From the NCBI RefSeq assembly GCF_000092365.1, contig NC_014218.1:496001-560000 (forward strand): a stretch of DNA of 64,000 nt, given 5' to 3'. The stretch's first letter is position 1, and each line of letters starts with the position of its first letter. Shown here piece after piece: positions 21,801-31,940 of the stretch. The position numbers and the translations under genes are program-made. Source of the DNA: Arcanobacterium haemolyticum DSM 20595. Its GTDB lineage: Bacteria; Actinomycetota; Actinomycetes; Actinomycetales; Actinomycetaceae. The notes under the pieces were generated by a model. The model searched no databases. It was given only the letters and a program-made list of their open reading frames with translations, and was not told the DNA's origin.

Positions 21801-22901
21801 TTATCGCTGTACGCGGGCGCTGCCGCCGCCTACCAGCCGTTCGACTTCCGCCAGCGATGCCATCGAGGTATCGCCTGGGGTGGTCATGGCCAGTGCGCCG
21901 TGTGCTGCACCGTAGTTAACGGCCTTTTCGATGTCTCCAAATTCCATCAAACCGTAGATCAAACCGGAAGCAAACGAATCGCCACCGCCTACACGATCGA
22001 GGATTTCTAGGCCATCGCGCTGGATTGCTTGCACGAATCCCTGTTCGCGGCTCCAGGCCACTGCGCCCCAATCGTTCACGGTTGCGGAACGGACCTGGCG
22101 TAGTGTGGTGCCTATTGCCTGGAAGTTCGGGAACTGCGTAGCCACGGTTTCGATCATCTTTTTAAACGATTCGACTTCGAGGTTATCGAGGTTTTCGTTC
22201 GCCCCTTCAACCTCAAAACCGAGCGAAGCGGTGAAGTCTTCTTCGTTGCCGATCATCACGTCAACATACTGTGCAAGTTCACGGTTAACTTCTTGGCATT
22301 TTTCTTGGCCGCCAATGGACTTCCAAAGTGATGGGCGGTAGTTCAGATCGTATGAAACAACCGTGCCGTACTTCTTCGCGGCCTGCATGGCTGCCTTAGC
22401 AACTTCAGCAGTGCTTTCAGAAAGAGCGGTGAAGATTCCGCCTGTGTGGAGCCAGCGAACCCCGAGGGTGCCGAACAGATAATCCCAATCGACATCGGTG
22501 GCAACCATCTGGGAAACGGCCGTGTTGCCACGATCGTTGTTTCCTACAGCGCCGCGAACGCCGAATCCACGTTCGGTGAAGTTTAGGCCGTTGCGTACGC
22601 TTCGGCCCACGCCGTCAGATGGAACCCACGTGATGAACGACGTGTCAACGCCGCCCTGGAGAATCAAATCCTCGATGAGCATGCCAACTTCGTCGCGCAC
22701 GAGCGCCGTAACGATGGCGGCACGGCGGCCGAATGCACGGCGCGAACCACGTGCGACGTTGTATTCGCCGCCGCCTTCGGATGCAGCAAAGTGGCGTGCA
22801 GTGCGGATACGGCCTTCGCCTGGATCGAGGCGAAGCATGACTTCACCGAGCGATACGATATCGTAACGGCATTCGTTTGCTGGGCGCAGAGCGATGGTCA
22901 T
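21801..22901 (-). CDS. kdgK: 2-keto-3-deoxygluconate kinase (PfkB family)
   Basis: A 366-residue PfkB/ribokinase-family sugar kinase. The C-terminal signature is DRVGGGDSFASGLIYG, with the catalytic aspartate in the GGGDSF turn (usually GAGDxF). The N-terminal GG motif is at GGGEYNVARG. Given its place between eda and uxaC, phosphorylation of 2-keto-3-deoxygluconate to KDPG is the likely reaction. The start overlaps the eda stop by four bases (ATGA), so the two are coupled. Confidence 0.9.
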   Translation of the reverse strand: MTIALRPANECRYDIVSLGEVMLRLDPGEGRIRTARHFAASEGGGEYNVARGSRRAFGRRAAIVTALVRDEVGMLIEDLILQGGVDTSFITWVPSDGVGRSVRNGLNFTERGFGVRGAVGNNDRGNTAVSQMVATDVDWDYLFGTLGVRWLHTGGIFTALSESTAEVAKAAMQAAKKYGTVVSYDLNYRPSLWKSIGGQEKCQEVNRELAQYVDVMIGNEEDFTASLGFEVEGANENLDNLEVESFKKMIETVATQFPNFQAIGTTLRQVRSATVNDWGAVAWSREQGFVQAIQRDGLEILDRVGGGDSFASGLIYGLMEFGDIEKAVNYGAAHGALAMTTPGDTSMASLAEVERLVGGGSARVQR

Positions 22902-23542
22902 CGAGTTACCTCCTTGGCGATGGACATAGCTTGTGCAGAGAGTTCTGTGATCGTATCGAATTCGCCGTTATCCACGAGTTTTGTGGTGACCATCCAGGAT
23001 CCGCCGATTGCTGCAATGAATGGCTGGCTGAGCCATTCTGCTGCGTTCTTTTCTGAGATTCCACCGGTTGGGAGGAATTTCAGTTGTGGGAATGGAGCGG
23101 CGAACGCCTTGATTACTGAGAGGCCACCGAGTGGTACGGCAGGGAAGAATTTCATCACGTCTAGCCCGTATTCAACCGCAGCCATGATATCGGTTGGGTT
23201 GGCAACACCTGGTAGGAGTGGAACGCCACGTTCTGCAGCGACGTCTGCCACAGTGGCTGAGAAGCCAGGGGAGACGAGGAAGGTTGCGCCCGCATCGATT
23301 GCCGCGTTGGCTTGTTCTGCATTAATGACGGTTCCTGCACCCACGGCGATTTCTGGCACGTTGCGTGCGATGCTGGCGATGCATTCGGCGGCCACTGGCG
23401 TACGGAACGTCACTTCAGCACTAGTGATTCCGCCTGCGAGTAGCGCACGAGCCGTAGGCACGGCGTCTTCCACACGGTTGAGGACGACGACGGGGACGAT
23501 CGGGTTCTTTTCTAAAAATGGACGAGCTGATGGGATAGCCAT
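22898..23542 (-). CDS. eda: KDPG/KHG aldolase
   Basis: A 214-residue class I aldolase that cleaves 2-keto-3-deoxy-6-phosphogluconate to pyruvate and glyceraldehyde 3-phosphate. The Schiff-base lysine lies in VMKFFPA, and the catalytic glutamate in AEVTFRTP. The length is typical. It completes the lower part of the hexuronate route and delivers pyruvate to central metabolism, including the PFL locus upstream in this window. Confidence 0.93.
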   Translation of the reverse strand: MAIPSARPFLEKNPIVPVVVLNRVEDAVPTARALLAGGITSAEVTFRTPVAAECIASIARNVPEIAVGAGTVINAEQANAAIDAGATFLVSPGFSATVADVAAERGVPLLPGVANPTDIMAAVEYGLDVMKFFPAVPLGGLSVIKAFAAPFPQLKFLPTGGISEKNAAEWLSQPFIAAIGGSWMVTTKLVDNGEFDTITELSAQAMSIAKEVTR

Positions 23543-23571
23543 AATCTCTTAATTCCTTAACATCTGGTTGA

Positions 23572-24651
23572 TCAGCCGCGAGACTTCATCTTGGCGATGG
23601 ATTCAAACAGGCCAGAAAGGTAGACGGCGCCGAGTGCACGATCGTAGAGCGGGTAGCCTGGGCGGCCGGTTTCGCCCCAAATCATTCGGCCGTGATCTGG
23701 GCGAATGTAGACGTCTGGGTTGGTATCGTAGATAGCTTCCATGATGGCGTGCATATCCAAGTTGCCGGTGGAGGATGGGTGGGGAGCTTCATGGAACTTC
23801 TTTTCACCCAAGTACTTGACGTTGCGGACGTGAGCAGCGTTGAGCAAGCCACGTTCGCCAAACTCGCGGAAGATCGCTGGCACATCGTTATCTGGGTTGG
23901 AGCCGAGCGAACCGGAGCAGACGCAGAAACCGTTGTATTCCGAATCGTAGAGCTTCGCGATCTTATCCATATCATCACGGTTGCGGTGAATACGTGGCAA
24001 ACCGAAGAGATCCCATGCTGGATCGTCTGGATGGCAGGCCATCTTGATGCCAACCTTTTCAGCGGTTGGGATGATGCCTTCCAAGAAGTAACGGTAGTTA
24101 GCACGCATAGCTTCGTGATCGATGTCTTGGTAGAGTGCCATCACTTCGTCGAGGCGTTCGAGGCGCTCTGGTTCCCAACCAGGAAGGGTCAAGCCGCCGG
24201 AATCCTTAGCGGTGCGTTCAACGATGTCACGAGGAGACATGCCTTCGACTTCAGCGTGATCGTAGTACAAGCAGTTCGAACCATCGTCAGTCACGTGAGC
24301 GAGTTCGGTGCGCAACCAATCGAACACTGGCATGAAGTTGTAAACAACAACCTTCACGCCATTGTTTGCCAAGTTTTCAAGGGTGGTGTTGTAGTTGGCA
24401 ATGTACTCATCACGAGTAGCCAAGCCCATCTTGATATCTTCGTGAACGTTCACAGATTCGATAACTTCGCACTCCAAGCCAGCGGCGTGAACTGGGGCGA
24501 TCATATCCTTAATTTCCTGATCTTCCCACACTTCGCCAGCCTGCTTACCGGACAAGGTGCCCATGATGCCCGTCATTTCAGGAATCTGCTTGATGTATTG
24601 CAACGGGATCGGATCGAAACCTTCGCCATACCAGCGGAATGTCATCTTCAT
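23572..24651 (-). CDS. uxuA: Mannonate dehydratase
   Basis: A 359-residue UxuA-family TIM-barrel enzyme that dehydrates D-mannonate to 2-keto-3-deoxygluconate. The family motifs [19 protein letters not shown] at the start, [16 protein letters not shown] in the middle and [12 protein letters not shown] near the end are present, with histidines and aspartates for the metal. The start at 24651 is fixed by AAAGGAGAT just upstream; a longer upstream frame is ignored. It lies 28 bases after uxuB. Confidence 0.95.
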   Translation of the reverse strand: MKMTFRWYGEGFDPIPLQYIKQIPEMTGIMGTLSGKQAGEVWEDQEIKDMIAPVHAAGLECEVIESVNVHEDIKMGLATRDEYIANYNTTLENLANNGVKVVVYNFMPVFDWLRTELAHVTDDGSNCLYYDHAEVEGMSPRDIVERTAKDSGGLTLPGWEPERLERLDEVMALYQDIDHEAMRANYRYFLEGIIPTAEKVGIKMACHPDDPAWDLFGLPRIHRNRDDMDKIAKLYDSEYNGFCVCSGSLGSNPDNDVPAIFREFGERGLLNAAHVRNVKYLGEKKFHEAPHPSSTGNLDMHAIMEAIYDTNPDVYIRPDHGRMIWGETGRPGYPLYDRALGAVYLSGLFESIAKMKSRG

Positions 24652-24679
24652 AATATCTCCTTTAAAAATGTCACGTCTT

Positions 24680-26281
24680 TTAGGCGGTGTATTCACGATC
24701 AAGCACGGAACGTACAGCGCCTGGGCCAGCAACCAACTCGATAAAGTAGCCTTCAACCTTGGCAGCTAGCGGAGTCGTATATAAATCAACACCGAAAATC
24801 TGCTTGTTAGACAAGATAGGTTGCACGATGCGGTGAGCCTCGTCGCTGGACAGTTCCATGCCAACCGACACTTCAGCCAACATCCCTTGAAGCTCCTCAA
24901 GAAGAGGATCAGACGCCAAAGTGAAAGCCTCGCCGTCGTCGGCAATCCCCGTCAAATAACGTAACCACAACGCAAAAACAAGCGGAATAGTATGCAACGA
25001 ATCCAACGGCAAATCGCGCTCAATATACTTCTTGATCGTCTCACCAAAACGAATCGGCAACTTCTGAGACGTATCCATCGCGATACGTGCCGGATCATCC
25101 GGAAGATACGTATTCGGGAAACGAACCTCAAGAACCTCACGCAAGAAATCTTCAGGCGCAACCACACCCGGATCCACAACCACAGGCAAACCTTCGTTCC
25201 ACCCCAACTCGTGAACCATCGCAGCCAACGCCGAATCGCGCATCTCCGAATCAATCGTTGGCATACGAAGCAAACAACCACTTACAGCCAACGCGGTATG
25301 CAACGGATTCAAACAGGTGGTGACCTTCATGTTCTCAAAATCGTCACACACCTGACGATCCACAATCTGAACCCCGTAATCCTCCAACGGAGGGCGATCG
25401 CCCGCAAACTTATCCTCAATAATCAAATACTCAGTAGGCTCCGCATTCACAAAACCCGCAACCGGCGTACGGCCCACAAACTCAATATCCATATCCGAAA
25501 AACCAAGCTCCGCCAACTGGGCAGAAACCGAATCGTTCGGACGCGGTGTGATCTTATCAATCACCGAAATCGGGAACGCAACCTTCGATTCATCCGAAAG
25601 CCACGCAATAAACTCGGCCGAAACTGCGCCGTTTCCTTCCCAACCACGCGCCACGATCATGATCGATTCGCGCAACTTATCGCCATTGTGGGAGAAGTTA
25701 TCCGTAGAAAGCATGGTGATCGGAGCGCCACCTGCCTCAAAACGATGGAACAGCAAACCAGCCATCAACGCCATCGTGTGAGCATGGTACGCACGTGGAT
25801 CCGTAGCCAACTCCTCAACCAGCATAGGCTGAAGATCCCCAGCAGACGTGTGAACCGCATAGCCTTTCTCCGTAATCGTAAACGACACGAGAGAAAGCGA
25901 ATCGTTACGGAAAATCTCAACCAAACGCGCGAAATCATCGTCACGCTGCGTTGCAAGCGCCTCCGAAAGCCCCGCAATCACACGAAGATCACGCGAACCA
26001 TCCGGATTCAACGTCACGCCAAGCGACATCAAATCATGCTTGCCCAACTGGCGGTCCATTTCCTCTGCCGCCAACGTCTGCACACCCGTAACCGGCCACA
26101 TGTGACCATCCGCCACCAAATCGTGAGCGATACGAGCAACAAAAATACGGAAAATATTACCTGGGCCAATCTGCACCCAACGCGGCGTTTCTTTGCCGCT
26201 CTTCTGCATCTGAGCCACATCGAACGAAGGAAGAACAATATCTCCTTCAATACCCGACAGGCCGTTAAAGTTTAGTTCCAT
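24680..26281 (-). CDS. uxuB: Fructuronate reductase / long-chain mannitol dehydrogenase family
   Basis: A 533-residue polyol-specific long-chain dehydrogenase. The N-terminal nucleotide-binding part contains [15 protein letters not shown], and the catalytic KxxxxxNxxH motif is [10 protein letters not shown] near residue 320. In the context of uxuA, kdgK, eda and uxaC the likely reaction is NADH-dependent reduction of D-fructuronate to D-mannonate. It is the first gene of the operon; the promoter should lie at 26282-26400, where I see no clear operator. Confidence 0.92.
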   Translation of the reverse strand: MELNFNGLSGIEGDIVLPSFDVAQMQKSGKETPRWVQIGPGNIFRIFVARIAHDLVADGHMWPVTGVQTLAAEEMDRQLGKHDLMSLGVTLNPDGSRDLRVIAGLSEALATQRDDDFARLVEIFRNDSLSLVSFTITEKGYAVHTSAGDLQPMLVEELATDPRAYHAHTMALMAGLLFHRFEAGGAPITMLSTDNFSHNGDKLRESIMIVARGWEGNGAVSAEFIAWLSDESKVAFPISVIDKITPRPNDSVSAQLAELGFSDMDIEFVGRTPVAGFVNAEPTEYLIIEDKFAGDRPPLEDYGVQIVDRQVCDDFENMKVTTCLNPLHTALAVSGCLLRMPTIDSEMRDSALAAMVHELGWNEGLPVVVDPGVVAPEDFLREVLEVRFPNTYLPDDPARIAMDTSQKLPIRFGETIKKYIERDLPLDSLHTIPLVFALWLRYLTGIADDGEAFTLASDPLLEELQGMLAEVSVGMELSSDEAHRIVQPILSNKQIFGVDLYTTPLAAKVEGYFIELVAGPGAVRSVLDREYTA

Positions 26282-26411
26282 GACATGCGCCTTTACCTAA
26301 AAATAAGGGGGATGATTCAACTCTAGTAAGGCACACCCGAAAATGGCCGGATGTTGCCTTAAATTGCCAGCGTTCTTAGTGCAATCCGCTAACCGGGTGA
26401 TCGTTACTGTG

Positions 26412-26707
26412 TCAGAGTTTTCCACCACGATGTTCCGGCGGAGTGCCGAGTTCCCCAGTATCGAGCAGCGCTGCCAGAGTTTGGCTAGGTACGTTGTAAC
26501 GATTCTGGAAACAGATACCGATTTTTCCGCTAGCGCGTTCCGCGGCGGAAAGGAACTCTTTCGCTTCCTCTAGCTGTGCAGAATCTAGATCCAGCTTCGT
26601 ACCCCACGCGCTCCGGAACTCAAGGAAATGTGAAGCGATGTAAGCAGGCTGATCTGCTCGGTAAGATCGTGAGAAATTTCGTCTGCAAAACCACTGATAG
26701 CCCACAT
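26412..26707 (-). pseudogene. Fused relic of a TIM-barrel sugar isomerase and a Gfo/Idh/MocA oxidoreductase
   Basis: Read on the minus strand from an ATG at 26707 (AAAGG upstream), the first residues WAISGFADEISHDLTEQ match the N-terminus of sugar phosphate isomerase/epimerase proteins. After a frameshift near 26635 it continues as LEFRSAWGTKLDLD of the same family. It then passes without a stop into LSAAERASGKIGICFQNRYN and LLDTGELG, which look like an internal segment of a Gfo/Idh/MocA dehydrogenase. The frame dies at 26412. A deletion joining two neighbouring sugar-catabolism genes is inferred. It sits just upstream of uxuB. Confidence 0.65.
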
Positions 26708-26980
26708 AATTACACCTTTGATCGTGGGGGAGTGAGTGCCACATCCGTGTGACTCGTGCCATTTTCTTGACCATCATTCTAGTGAGAAGAAAGCTGAGGT
26801 GTCCCTAAAAATACTTTTCTAAGCAAGGCAACTTTTGGCAACATGAAGCCCTTAACTGAGCATTAGGACGTGGGTCCCGTGAGACATTTGCCCGAAATCT
26901 CTTGTGAAGTCTCCAACGTTCTGCGTTAATTCTGAAAAATTGCTTGACGTAATCTGGGACCGCTTCGTACCCTCGCTAAC

Positions 26981-28165
26981 GTGGCAGCAAATAAAATCGT
27001 TTCAGTTCCAGTTATCCTGCTTGCCGTAGTGGGAACAGGCCTACTTCCCTCAAGTGGGAATCTTCAGGCCTCAGGTAAGAACGGTTCGGCTACCCAGATT
27101 GAGCCAGAAGTGGATCGTGCAACCATTCAGAACATGGGAGAAGATGCGCAGATCGCAGAACTTCAGGATGCGCAAGAACTCGAACAAGCTCAACGCGAAA
27201 TGATTGACGAGTTAGAAACACGTGTAAAGCGAGTAGCCACAGTTTTAGCAACGATTTCTGCGGAACGTGATAACAACAGAGCTGTTCTTGAAGTCGCTCA
27301 AGCGACAAAGGCACAGGCTAATGAAGAACTAGCTAACGCACGTACAGAACAAGAGCAAGCACGTGCTTTGCTTGCTCAGATGATTCACCTACGAGATAAT
27401 CTCGAGCGAGTACGCAACCAACTGGAAGATAACTTAGCATTTACATCCCGTGATCTTGACCGTGCGAACAACGATGTGGCGCAAGCGCAAGCCCGCCACG
27501 ATGCGGCAATGGCCCGAATTAAAGCAAGTGTTGATTCCTGCACGCAGGCAGCTGAGGAAGAGCGCATCGCTTCTGAGAAAACGGAAGTGATCGAAAAACG
27601 GCTCACTCGTGCCCAGGCACGCCTCGCATCTGCGAAAGCCGCTCTGGCGAAAGCGCTTAACGATCTCCATGCAACGCAAGAAAAGATTGCAACTCTCAAA
27701 GAACAGCTCCATATCGTGGAAGGCGGTACAGCTTTTACTGTGAGAGAACGGCCTCACAACACTATTCCGGATGGTGACGAACCATCAACAGGCGTGCCGC
27801 AAGGTATGCCCGTTGTTGGAAAGCCGCCAACAATCGAGATCGCCGGCCCAGTGTATGTTCCCAAGAGCGCCAATCAAGAAGATTCCGCTCCTCGAATCGA
27901 CGTTAACCCAATAAAAGTCTTGCCAGCCAATCCTGCTAAGCCATTGCACATCCCGCATCCAGGCCGTGCGATAGGACGCTCGAAGTCATTGCCTCGTATG
28001 GTGGATTCCGCCGTTCTGGAGCCTGCTTCCAATCTAACAAACTATGAACCGTTGGAAGTTCTGGCTGACACTGGTATGCAGATCTCTGACGTAGCGCTTG
28101 GCGGTGCCGCACTCCTTCTTGGGGGAGTGGGCGCACAGGCACTCCGGCGTCGTCGTTTCCGTTGA
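26981..28165 (+). CDS. LAxTG-anchored coiled-coil surface protein
   Basis: A 394-residue exported protein of unknown function. It has an N-terminal hydrophobic segment (residues 6-24), a long Ala/Glu/Gln-rich coiled coil (about 50-245), a proline-rich linker (about 250-350), and a C-terminal sorting signal: LADTG at 361-365, a hydrophobic stretch and the basic tail RRRRFR. LAxTG is the motif used by class E sortases in Actinobacteria, so covalent wall anchoring is likely. Start is a GTG at 26981 without a visible ribosome binding site; TTGACG lies about 30 bases upstream, so a near-leaderless message is possible. It precedes a MacAB-like export set. Confidence 0.75.
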   Translation: MAANKIVSVPVILLAVVGTGLLPSSGNLQASGKNGSATQIEPEVDRATIQNMGEDAQIAELQDAQELEQAQREMIDELETRVKRVATVLATISAERDNNRAVLEVAQATKAQANEELANARTEQEQARALLAQMIHLRDNLERVRNQLEDNLAFTSRDLDRANNDVAQAQARHDAAMARIKASVDSCTQAAEEERIASEKTEVIEKRLTRAQARLASAKAALAKALNDLHATQEKIATLKEQLHIVEGGTAFTVRERPHNTIPDGDEPSTGVPQGMPVVGKPPTIEIAGPVYVPKSANQEDSAPRIDVNPIKVLPANPAKPLHIPHPGRAIGRSKSLPRMVDSAVLEPASNLTNYEPLEVLADTGMQISDVALGGAALLLGGVGAQALRRRRFR

Positions 28166-28339
28166 ATACAACGTAACGTTTGAATAATTTTTGTATCATT
28201 TTCAGAAAATCTGTGTAAAATCAGCGGTAAGCTGTCGAAATGTTCGTGACACCGAAACTCTTGGGTGTCTCCGGTAACGTTGCCGGTCTGGATATTCGTG
28301 GCACACGTTGTTCGATTACAGCCCTGGAGATTTTCTGAC

Positions 28340-29362
28340 ATGGATGCGCACCCAACCCGAAAACTGATTTTCACAATACTACGTTTGATTATTACTACAG
28401 TGATCGCCGTAGCGATGATCAAATTTGCGTTCTTTCCATCGCAAAAAACACACGAACCGCTAGTAGGCGGAGGCGAATTCGTGATGCCAACCGTTACTCC
28501 AACGCGTGGCGATATCAAAAACGATACTGAATTTGACGCAACCCTGATTCGTAACGCCTCCAAATCCGTGAAATCTACTGCGGAAGGCGAAATCGTTCAC
28601 TTCTTCGTAGAAGACGGGGCAAAAATTGAAAAAGGCGCGCCGATTCTTCAAATAAAGACGACGACGGAGGTTACCGAACCTCCCGCCACAGGATCCGAAT
28701 CAGACGACGAATCCGCAACACCCTCAGCGCCCCAAACCCGCAGCGTCGTCTCCTACAACAATATAGTAGCTCCAGCAACTGGCACCCTGACACTCGATGC
28801 TATCCTCAAACAACGCGTGGCAATCAACGATTCAATCGGTACAATCGCTCCTGATTCCTTCTATGCATCCGTTTCAGTAACCCCAGATCAGTTGTATGCA
28901 CTGCAATCAATCCCCAAGGAAGCCGAAGTATCAATCGCCAACGGGCCAGCGCCATTCATGTGCACGAACCTCCACACAACAACCACTAAATCCGGGGGAG
29001 ACAAACACGAAGGGGAAGCACAAACGTCGTCCCCACAACTCGTCTGCGATATTCCAGCAGGACAAACCGTATTTGACGGAATCAAAGCAAAACTCCGCAT
29101 CACTGGTGAAAGCGCAACCAATGCACTCCTGCTCCCGCTTACCGCAGTTGAAGGCCGATTCCGCGAAGGAAAAGTCTACGTTCCAGCAGCCAACGGGCAA
29201 CAGAAACCACAGGAACTGATCGTAAAACTCGGCATCAACGATGGGCAAATGATCGTGATTACTGAAGGCTTAAAAGAAGATACTGAAGTCCTCGAATTCA
29301 CGCCACAAACCAAGAACGACGAGCAAAAGGATGCTCCGAATGATTCTGGTTTCCGGGGGTAA
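28340..29362 (+). CDS. HlyD/MacA-like periplasmic adaptor protein
   Basis: A 340-residue membrane-anchored protein. One N-terminal transmembrane helix (about residues 8-30) is followed by a lipoyl/biotinyl-like hairpin region (STAEGEIVHFFVEDGAKIEKG, split by a Pro/Thr/Ser-rich insert) and a beta-barrel region ending in KLGINDGQMIVITEGLKE, the pattern of RND/MacA-type adaptors. The ATG at 28340 is chosen; GGAG is 12 bases upstream. It is followed after two bases by an ABC ATPase and then a permease, so it is the adaptor of a tripartite-like ABC exporter or signalling unit adapted to a Gram-positive envelope. Confidence 0.8.
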   Translation: MDAHPTRKLIFTILRLIITTVIAVAMIKFAFFPSQKTHEPLVGGGEFVMPTVTPTRGDIKNDTEFDATLIRNASKSVKSTAEGEIVHFFVEDGAKIEKGAPILQIKTTTEVTEPPATGSESDDESATPSAPQTRSVVSYNNIVAPATGTLTLDAILKQRVAINDSIGTIAPDSFYASVSVTPDQLYALQSIPKEAEVSIANGPAPFMCTNLHTTTTKSGGDKHEGEAQTSSPQLVCDIPAGQTVFDGIKAKLRITGESATNALLLPLTAVEGRFREGKVYVPAANGQQKPQELIVKLGINDGQMIVITEGLKEDTEVLEFTPQTKNDEQKDAPNDSGFRG

Positions 29363-29364
29363 CA

Positions 29365-30123
29365 ATGCTCTCTTTACGCGACATCACGCGCGATGTTCAG
29401 CTCCCCAACGGGGAAGATCTGCACATCCTACGCGGAACCAATCTGGATGTAGAAGCCGGCGAACACATCTCTATCGTTGGTCATTCAGGAACCGGAAAAT
29501 CCACACTTCTCAATATTGTTGGGTTGCTAGACCAGCCAACCTCTGGAACCTACACGTGGGATGGCAAGGACGTGCTGGAACTTAACGATACCCAGCGATC
29601 GCGACTGCGTGGAAACTCAGTAGGATTCGTATTCCAACAATTCAACCTGTTTCCCACACGCACTGTGCTAAACAACGTTGAAGTTCCGTTGCTCTACAAC
29701 TCTGGGCGTGCACTGTTTAGCAGACGAGATCGTGCAGCAAAAATCCTCGAATCTGTTGGGTTAGGAGACCGGCTGGATGCCATGCCAAGCCAGCTTTCTG
29801 GCGGTGAACAACAACGTGTGGCAATTGCGCGAGCACTTGTGCGCCAACCACGCTTGATCTTGGCCGATGAACCTACCGGTGCTCTCGATCCAGAAACTGG
29901 ACGGCTTGTGATGGACGTGCTAGAAAGCGCGGCGTTACGGAACAATGCGGCGCTCATCGTGATCAGCCACGATATGGTGATCGCCCAACGTGCTAACCGT
30001 GTATATCAGATTTCTGATGGGGTTTTGCATGACGTGGAAAAAGCGAACGATGCCTTTATCGGTGTGCCTGGACGCCGGCAACATGCAATGAGCGACAACA
30101 AGGTAGAGGAGGATCTAACGTGA
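29365..30123 (+). CDS. ABC transporter ATP-binding protein (MacB/LolD type)
   Basis: A 252-residue ABC ATPase. Walker A is GHSGTGKST, the Q-loop lies in [13 protein letters not shown], the signature is LSGGEQQR, Walker B is [12 protein letters not shown] and the H-loop is VISHD. The sequence is of the MacB/LolD/FtsE group that drives mechanotransmission rather than classic transport. It starts two bases after the adaptor gene and overlaps the permease gene by four bases. Confidence 0.93.
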   Translation: MLSLRDITRDVQLPNGEDLHILRGTNLDVEAGEHISIVGHSGTGKSTLLNIVGLLDQPTSGTYTWDGKDVLELNDTQRSRLRGNSVGFVFQQFNLFPTRTVLNNVEVPLLYNSGRALFSRRDRAAKILESVGLGDRLDAMPSQLSGGEQQRVAIARALVRQPRLILADEPTGALDPETGRLVMDVLESAALRNNAALIVISHDMVIAQRANRVYQISDGVLHDVEKANDAFIGVPGRRQHAMSDNKVEEDLT

Positions 30124-31436
30124 TCCATAACTTTATTGGAGCGCTCATCGAAGCGTGGGAAGAAGTCAAAATCAATAAAGCCCGCGTGATTCTTTCATTA
30201 ATCGGTGTGGGAGCTGCTGTATGGGCCATGTCTACCGTTATTGCGCTTGGAAGCATCGTGAGCGCATCGAACCAGCAAACGATGGCTCACTGGGGTGGGC
30301 AACCCGGCACGGTCACACTCACTGTGGCAAAGAATAGCTCAGAAGGTGAAGAATCTGCAGGCAATCCGTTAAAAAGCAGCCCATCAAACGAACAACAACA
30401 GGAATTTAAAAAATTCCGTGACGCGGTGAAAGAAACAGCACGCCGATTAAAACTGACCGTATGGACAACCCGAGCCACACCTAGCCTGGAATCAATCGAT
30501 GCACCATATTTCAATCCGTGCCCGGCGATCTACGAGAAGCAGTGCCCTGGAGAACATCCAGAGGTAGAAGCCGTTGACCCGGCCTATTTCGCTCTCCATG
30601 CACACGATCTTGTGGCGGGTAGGTTACTGACAGAAAAAGATGCCACGTTGAATATGAATCCAGTGGTCATCAATGAATCCGCATGGGAAACTATTGGGCG
30701 TCCTGCGCTAGCAACCCACCCGCGTATGTGGCTATCTAAAGATCATCGCACGGCAGTAACGGTTGTTGGGGTTATCAAAAATGTGGTCCAAGGCCAAATG
30801 GCATCAATCTACATTCCTGCCGACGCTCAACCTTTTATCTTCCCGAAAAGCGGACACGGCGATTACCCAACTATGCTCTTCCTTGCGCCAAAAGGACAGG
30901 AAGAAATCGCTAAAGACGTTAGTCAGGCAGTTCTCGGATCAATCCTTGGGGACAAGTATCGAGTTGATGCTTTCTGGGATGAAGGATATGCCGAACAAAG
31001 CGCTAACAACGCTAAAGTACTAGAAACAGCTGTTGCCGTGATCGGCGGAATGGTGATTGCTTTGGGAGCTCTGGGGCTCTTAACCATGAGTATCGTGACC
31101 GTGAAAACTCGCGTACGTGAAATCGGCATCAGGCGTGCCGTTGGAGCATCTGCCAAACGTGTGTTCTTCTCAGTATTCCTTGAATCCGTGGTGGCAACAA
31201 CTGTTGCTGGATTCGTTGGAGTCATACTCTCTGTATTTACCATCCGAGTAGTTCCTCAACTAGTATCGGCCAGCTTCCTACCTGGCGAATTGGGAATGGT
31301 GGCTGAAAACGTTGCTTACCCGATGCAGGCGGCGTTGCTGGGCGTGATTATTTCGGCCGGTGTGGGTGCATTGTGCGGAATTATTCCAGCAACGGTTGCG
31401 GTGCGTATGCGTCCGATCGATGCGATTCGGTTCTAA
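30120..31436 (+). CDS. ABC transporter permease (MacB/FtsX type)
   Basis: A 438-residue permease with the MacB layout: an N-terminal transmembrane helix (about residues 20-45), a large extracytoplasmic MacB_PCD-like domain (about 50-295), and three C-terminal helices of the FtsX domain, including the conserved TVKTRVREIGIRRAVGAS loop. Four bases overlap with the ATPase gene. The exported substrate is unknown; peptides, lipids or an antimicrobial are the usual choices. The unit ends at a strong terminator at 31464. Confidence 0.9.
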   Translation: MIHNFIGALIEAWEEVKINKARVILSLIGVGAAVWAMSTVIALGSIVSASNQQTMAHWGGQPGTVTLTVAKNSSEGEESAGNPLKSSPSNEQQQEFKKFRDAVKETARRLKLTVWTTRATPSLESIDAPYFNPCPAIYEKQCPGEHPEVEAVDPAYFALHAHDLVAGRLLTEKDATLNMNPVVINESAWETIGRPALATHPRMWLSKDHRTAVTVVGVIKNVVQGQMASIYIPADAQPFIFPKSGHGDYPTMLFLAPKGQEEIAKDVSQAVLGSILGDKYRVDAFWDEGYAEQSANNAKVLETAVAVIGGMVIALGALGLLTMSIVTVKTRVREIGIRRAVGASAKRVFFSVFLESVVATTVAGFVGVILSVFTIRVVPQLVSASFLPGELGMVAENVAYPMQAALLGVIISAGVGALCGIIPATVAVRMRPIDAIRF

Positions 31437-31463
31437 CACCTGTAGTAATACGGCGCTACTTTG

Positions 31464-31521
31464 GCGGCTATCTGTACAGGAGTGTGCTATAGAGCCCTGC
31501 TGTACGGATAGCCGCTTATTT
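31464..31521 (+). terminator. Terminator of the MacAB-like operon
   Basis: GCGGCTATCTGTACAG pairs with CTGTACGGATAGCCGC (16 bp with one G-U pair) around a 20-base loop, followed by TTATTTT. Confidence 0.75.
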
Positions 31522-31585
31522 TGGGGGTGAGGCTCAGGGGCGCAGTGAGGCCCAAGGGTGCGGTGAAGTATTTAACGTTAACGAA

Positions 31586-31622
31586 AAAGATCCGCAGGTT
31601 AGTTAAAACCTGCGGATCTTTT
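31586..31622. terminator. Bidirectional terminator before the tRNA-Lys genes
   Basis: AAAAGATCCGCAGGTT pairs with AACCTGCGGATCTTTT around a short loop. The A-rich and T-rich arms make it usable from both sides; on the minus strand it ends the tRNA-Lys transcript. Confidence 0.8.
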
Positions 31623-31628
31623 CTATTG

Positions 31629-31701
31629 TACACCGCCTGGGACTTGAACCCAGAACCCTCTGATTAAGAGTCAGATGCTCTGCCAGTTGAGCTAGCGGTG
31701 C
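31629..31701 (-). tRNA. tRNA-Lys(CTT), copy 1
   Basis: A 73-base cloverleaf on the minus strand. The acceptor stem starts GCACCGC and pairs with GCGGTGT, discriminator A. The anticodon loop CTCTTAA gives anticodon CTT (codon AAG). The T-loop is GTTCAAG. No CCA is encoded. It is identical over its length to the copy at 31765. Confidence 0.95.
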
Positions 31702-31764
31702 TCATCAAGAATTTTCATTCCTGAGAGTCAAAATCCTCCGATAATATCTAAGAATTTTTCTCCG

Positions 31765-31837
31765 TACACCGCCTGGGACTTGAACCCAGAACCCTCTGAT
31801 TAAGAGTCAGATGCTCTGCCAGTTGAGCTAGCGGTGC
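31765..31837 (-). tRNA. tRNA-Lys(CTT), copy 2
   Basis: Second identical tRNA-Lys with anticodon CTT, 63 bases upstream of copy 1 in the direction of transcription. The two are probably co-transcribed toward the terminator at 31586. Confidence 0.95.
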
Positions 31838-31940
31838 GCAACAGGTAATACTGTAGCGCGTCCGCATCACCTTGGGCAAATTATTTACATCAAATTTTAG
31901 TGTGATCACGCGCACCCTATTGCGGTAGTGTGCAAAAGAA

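Noticed and set aside
24992-26275. A 427-codon plus-strand frame opposite uxuB
   Set aside because: Arg/His-rich translation without domain resemblance, antisense to a conserved dehydrogenase.
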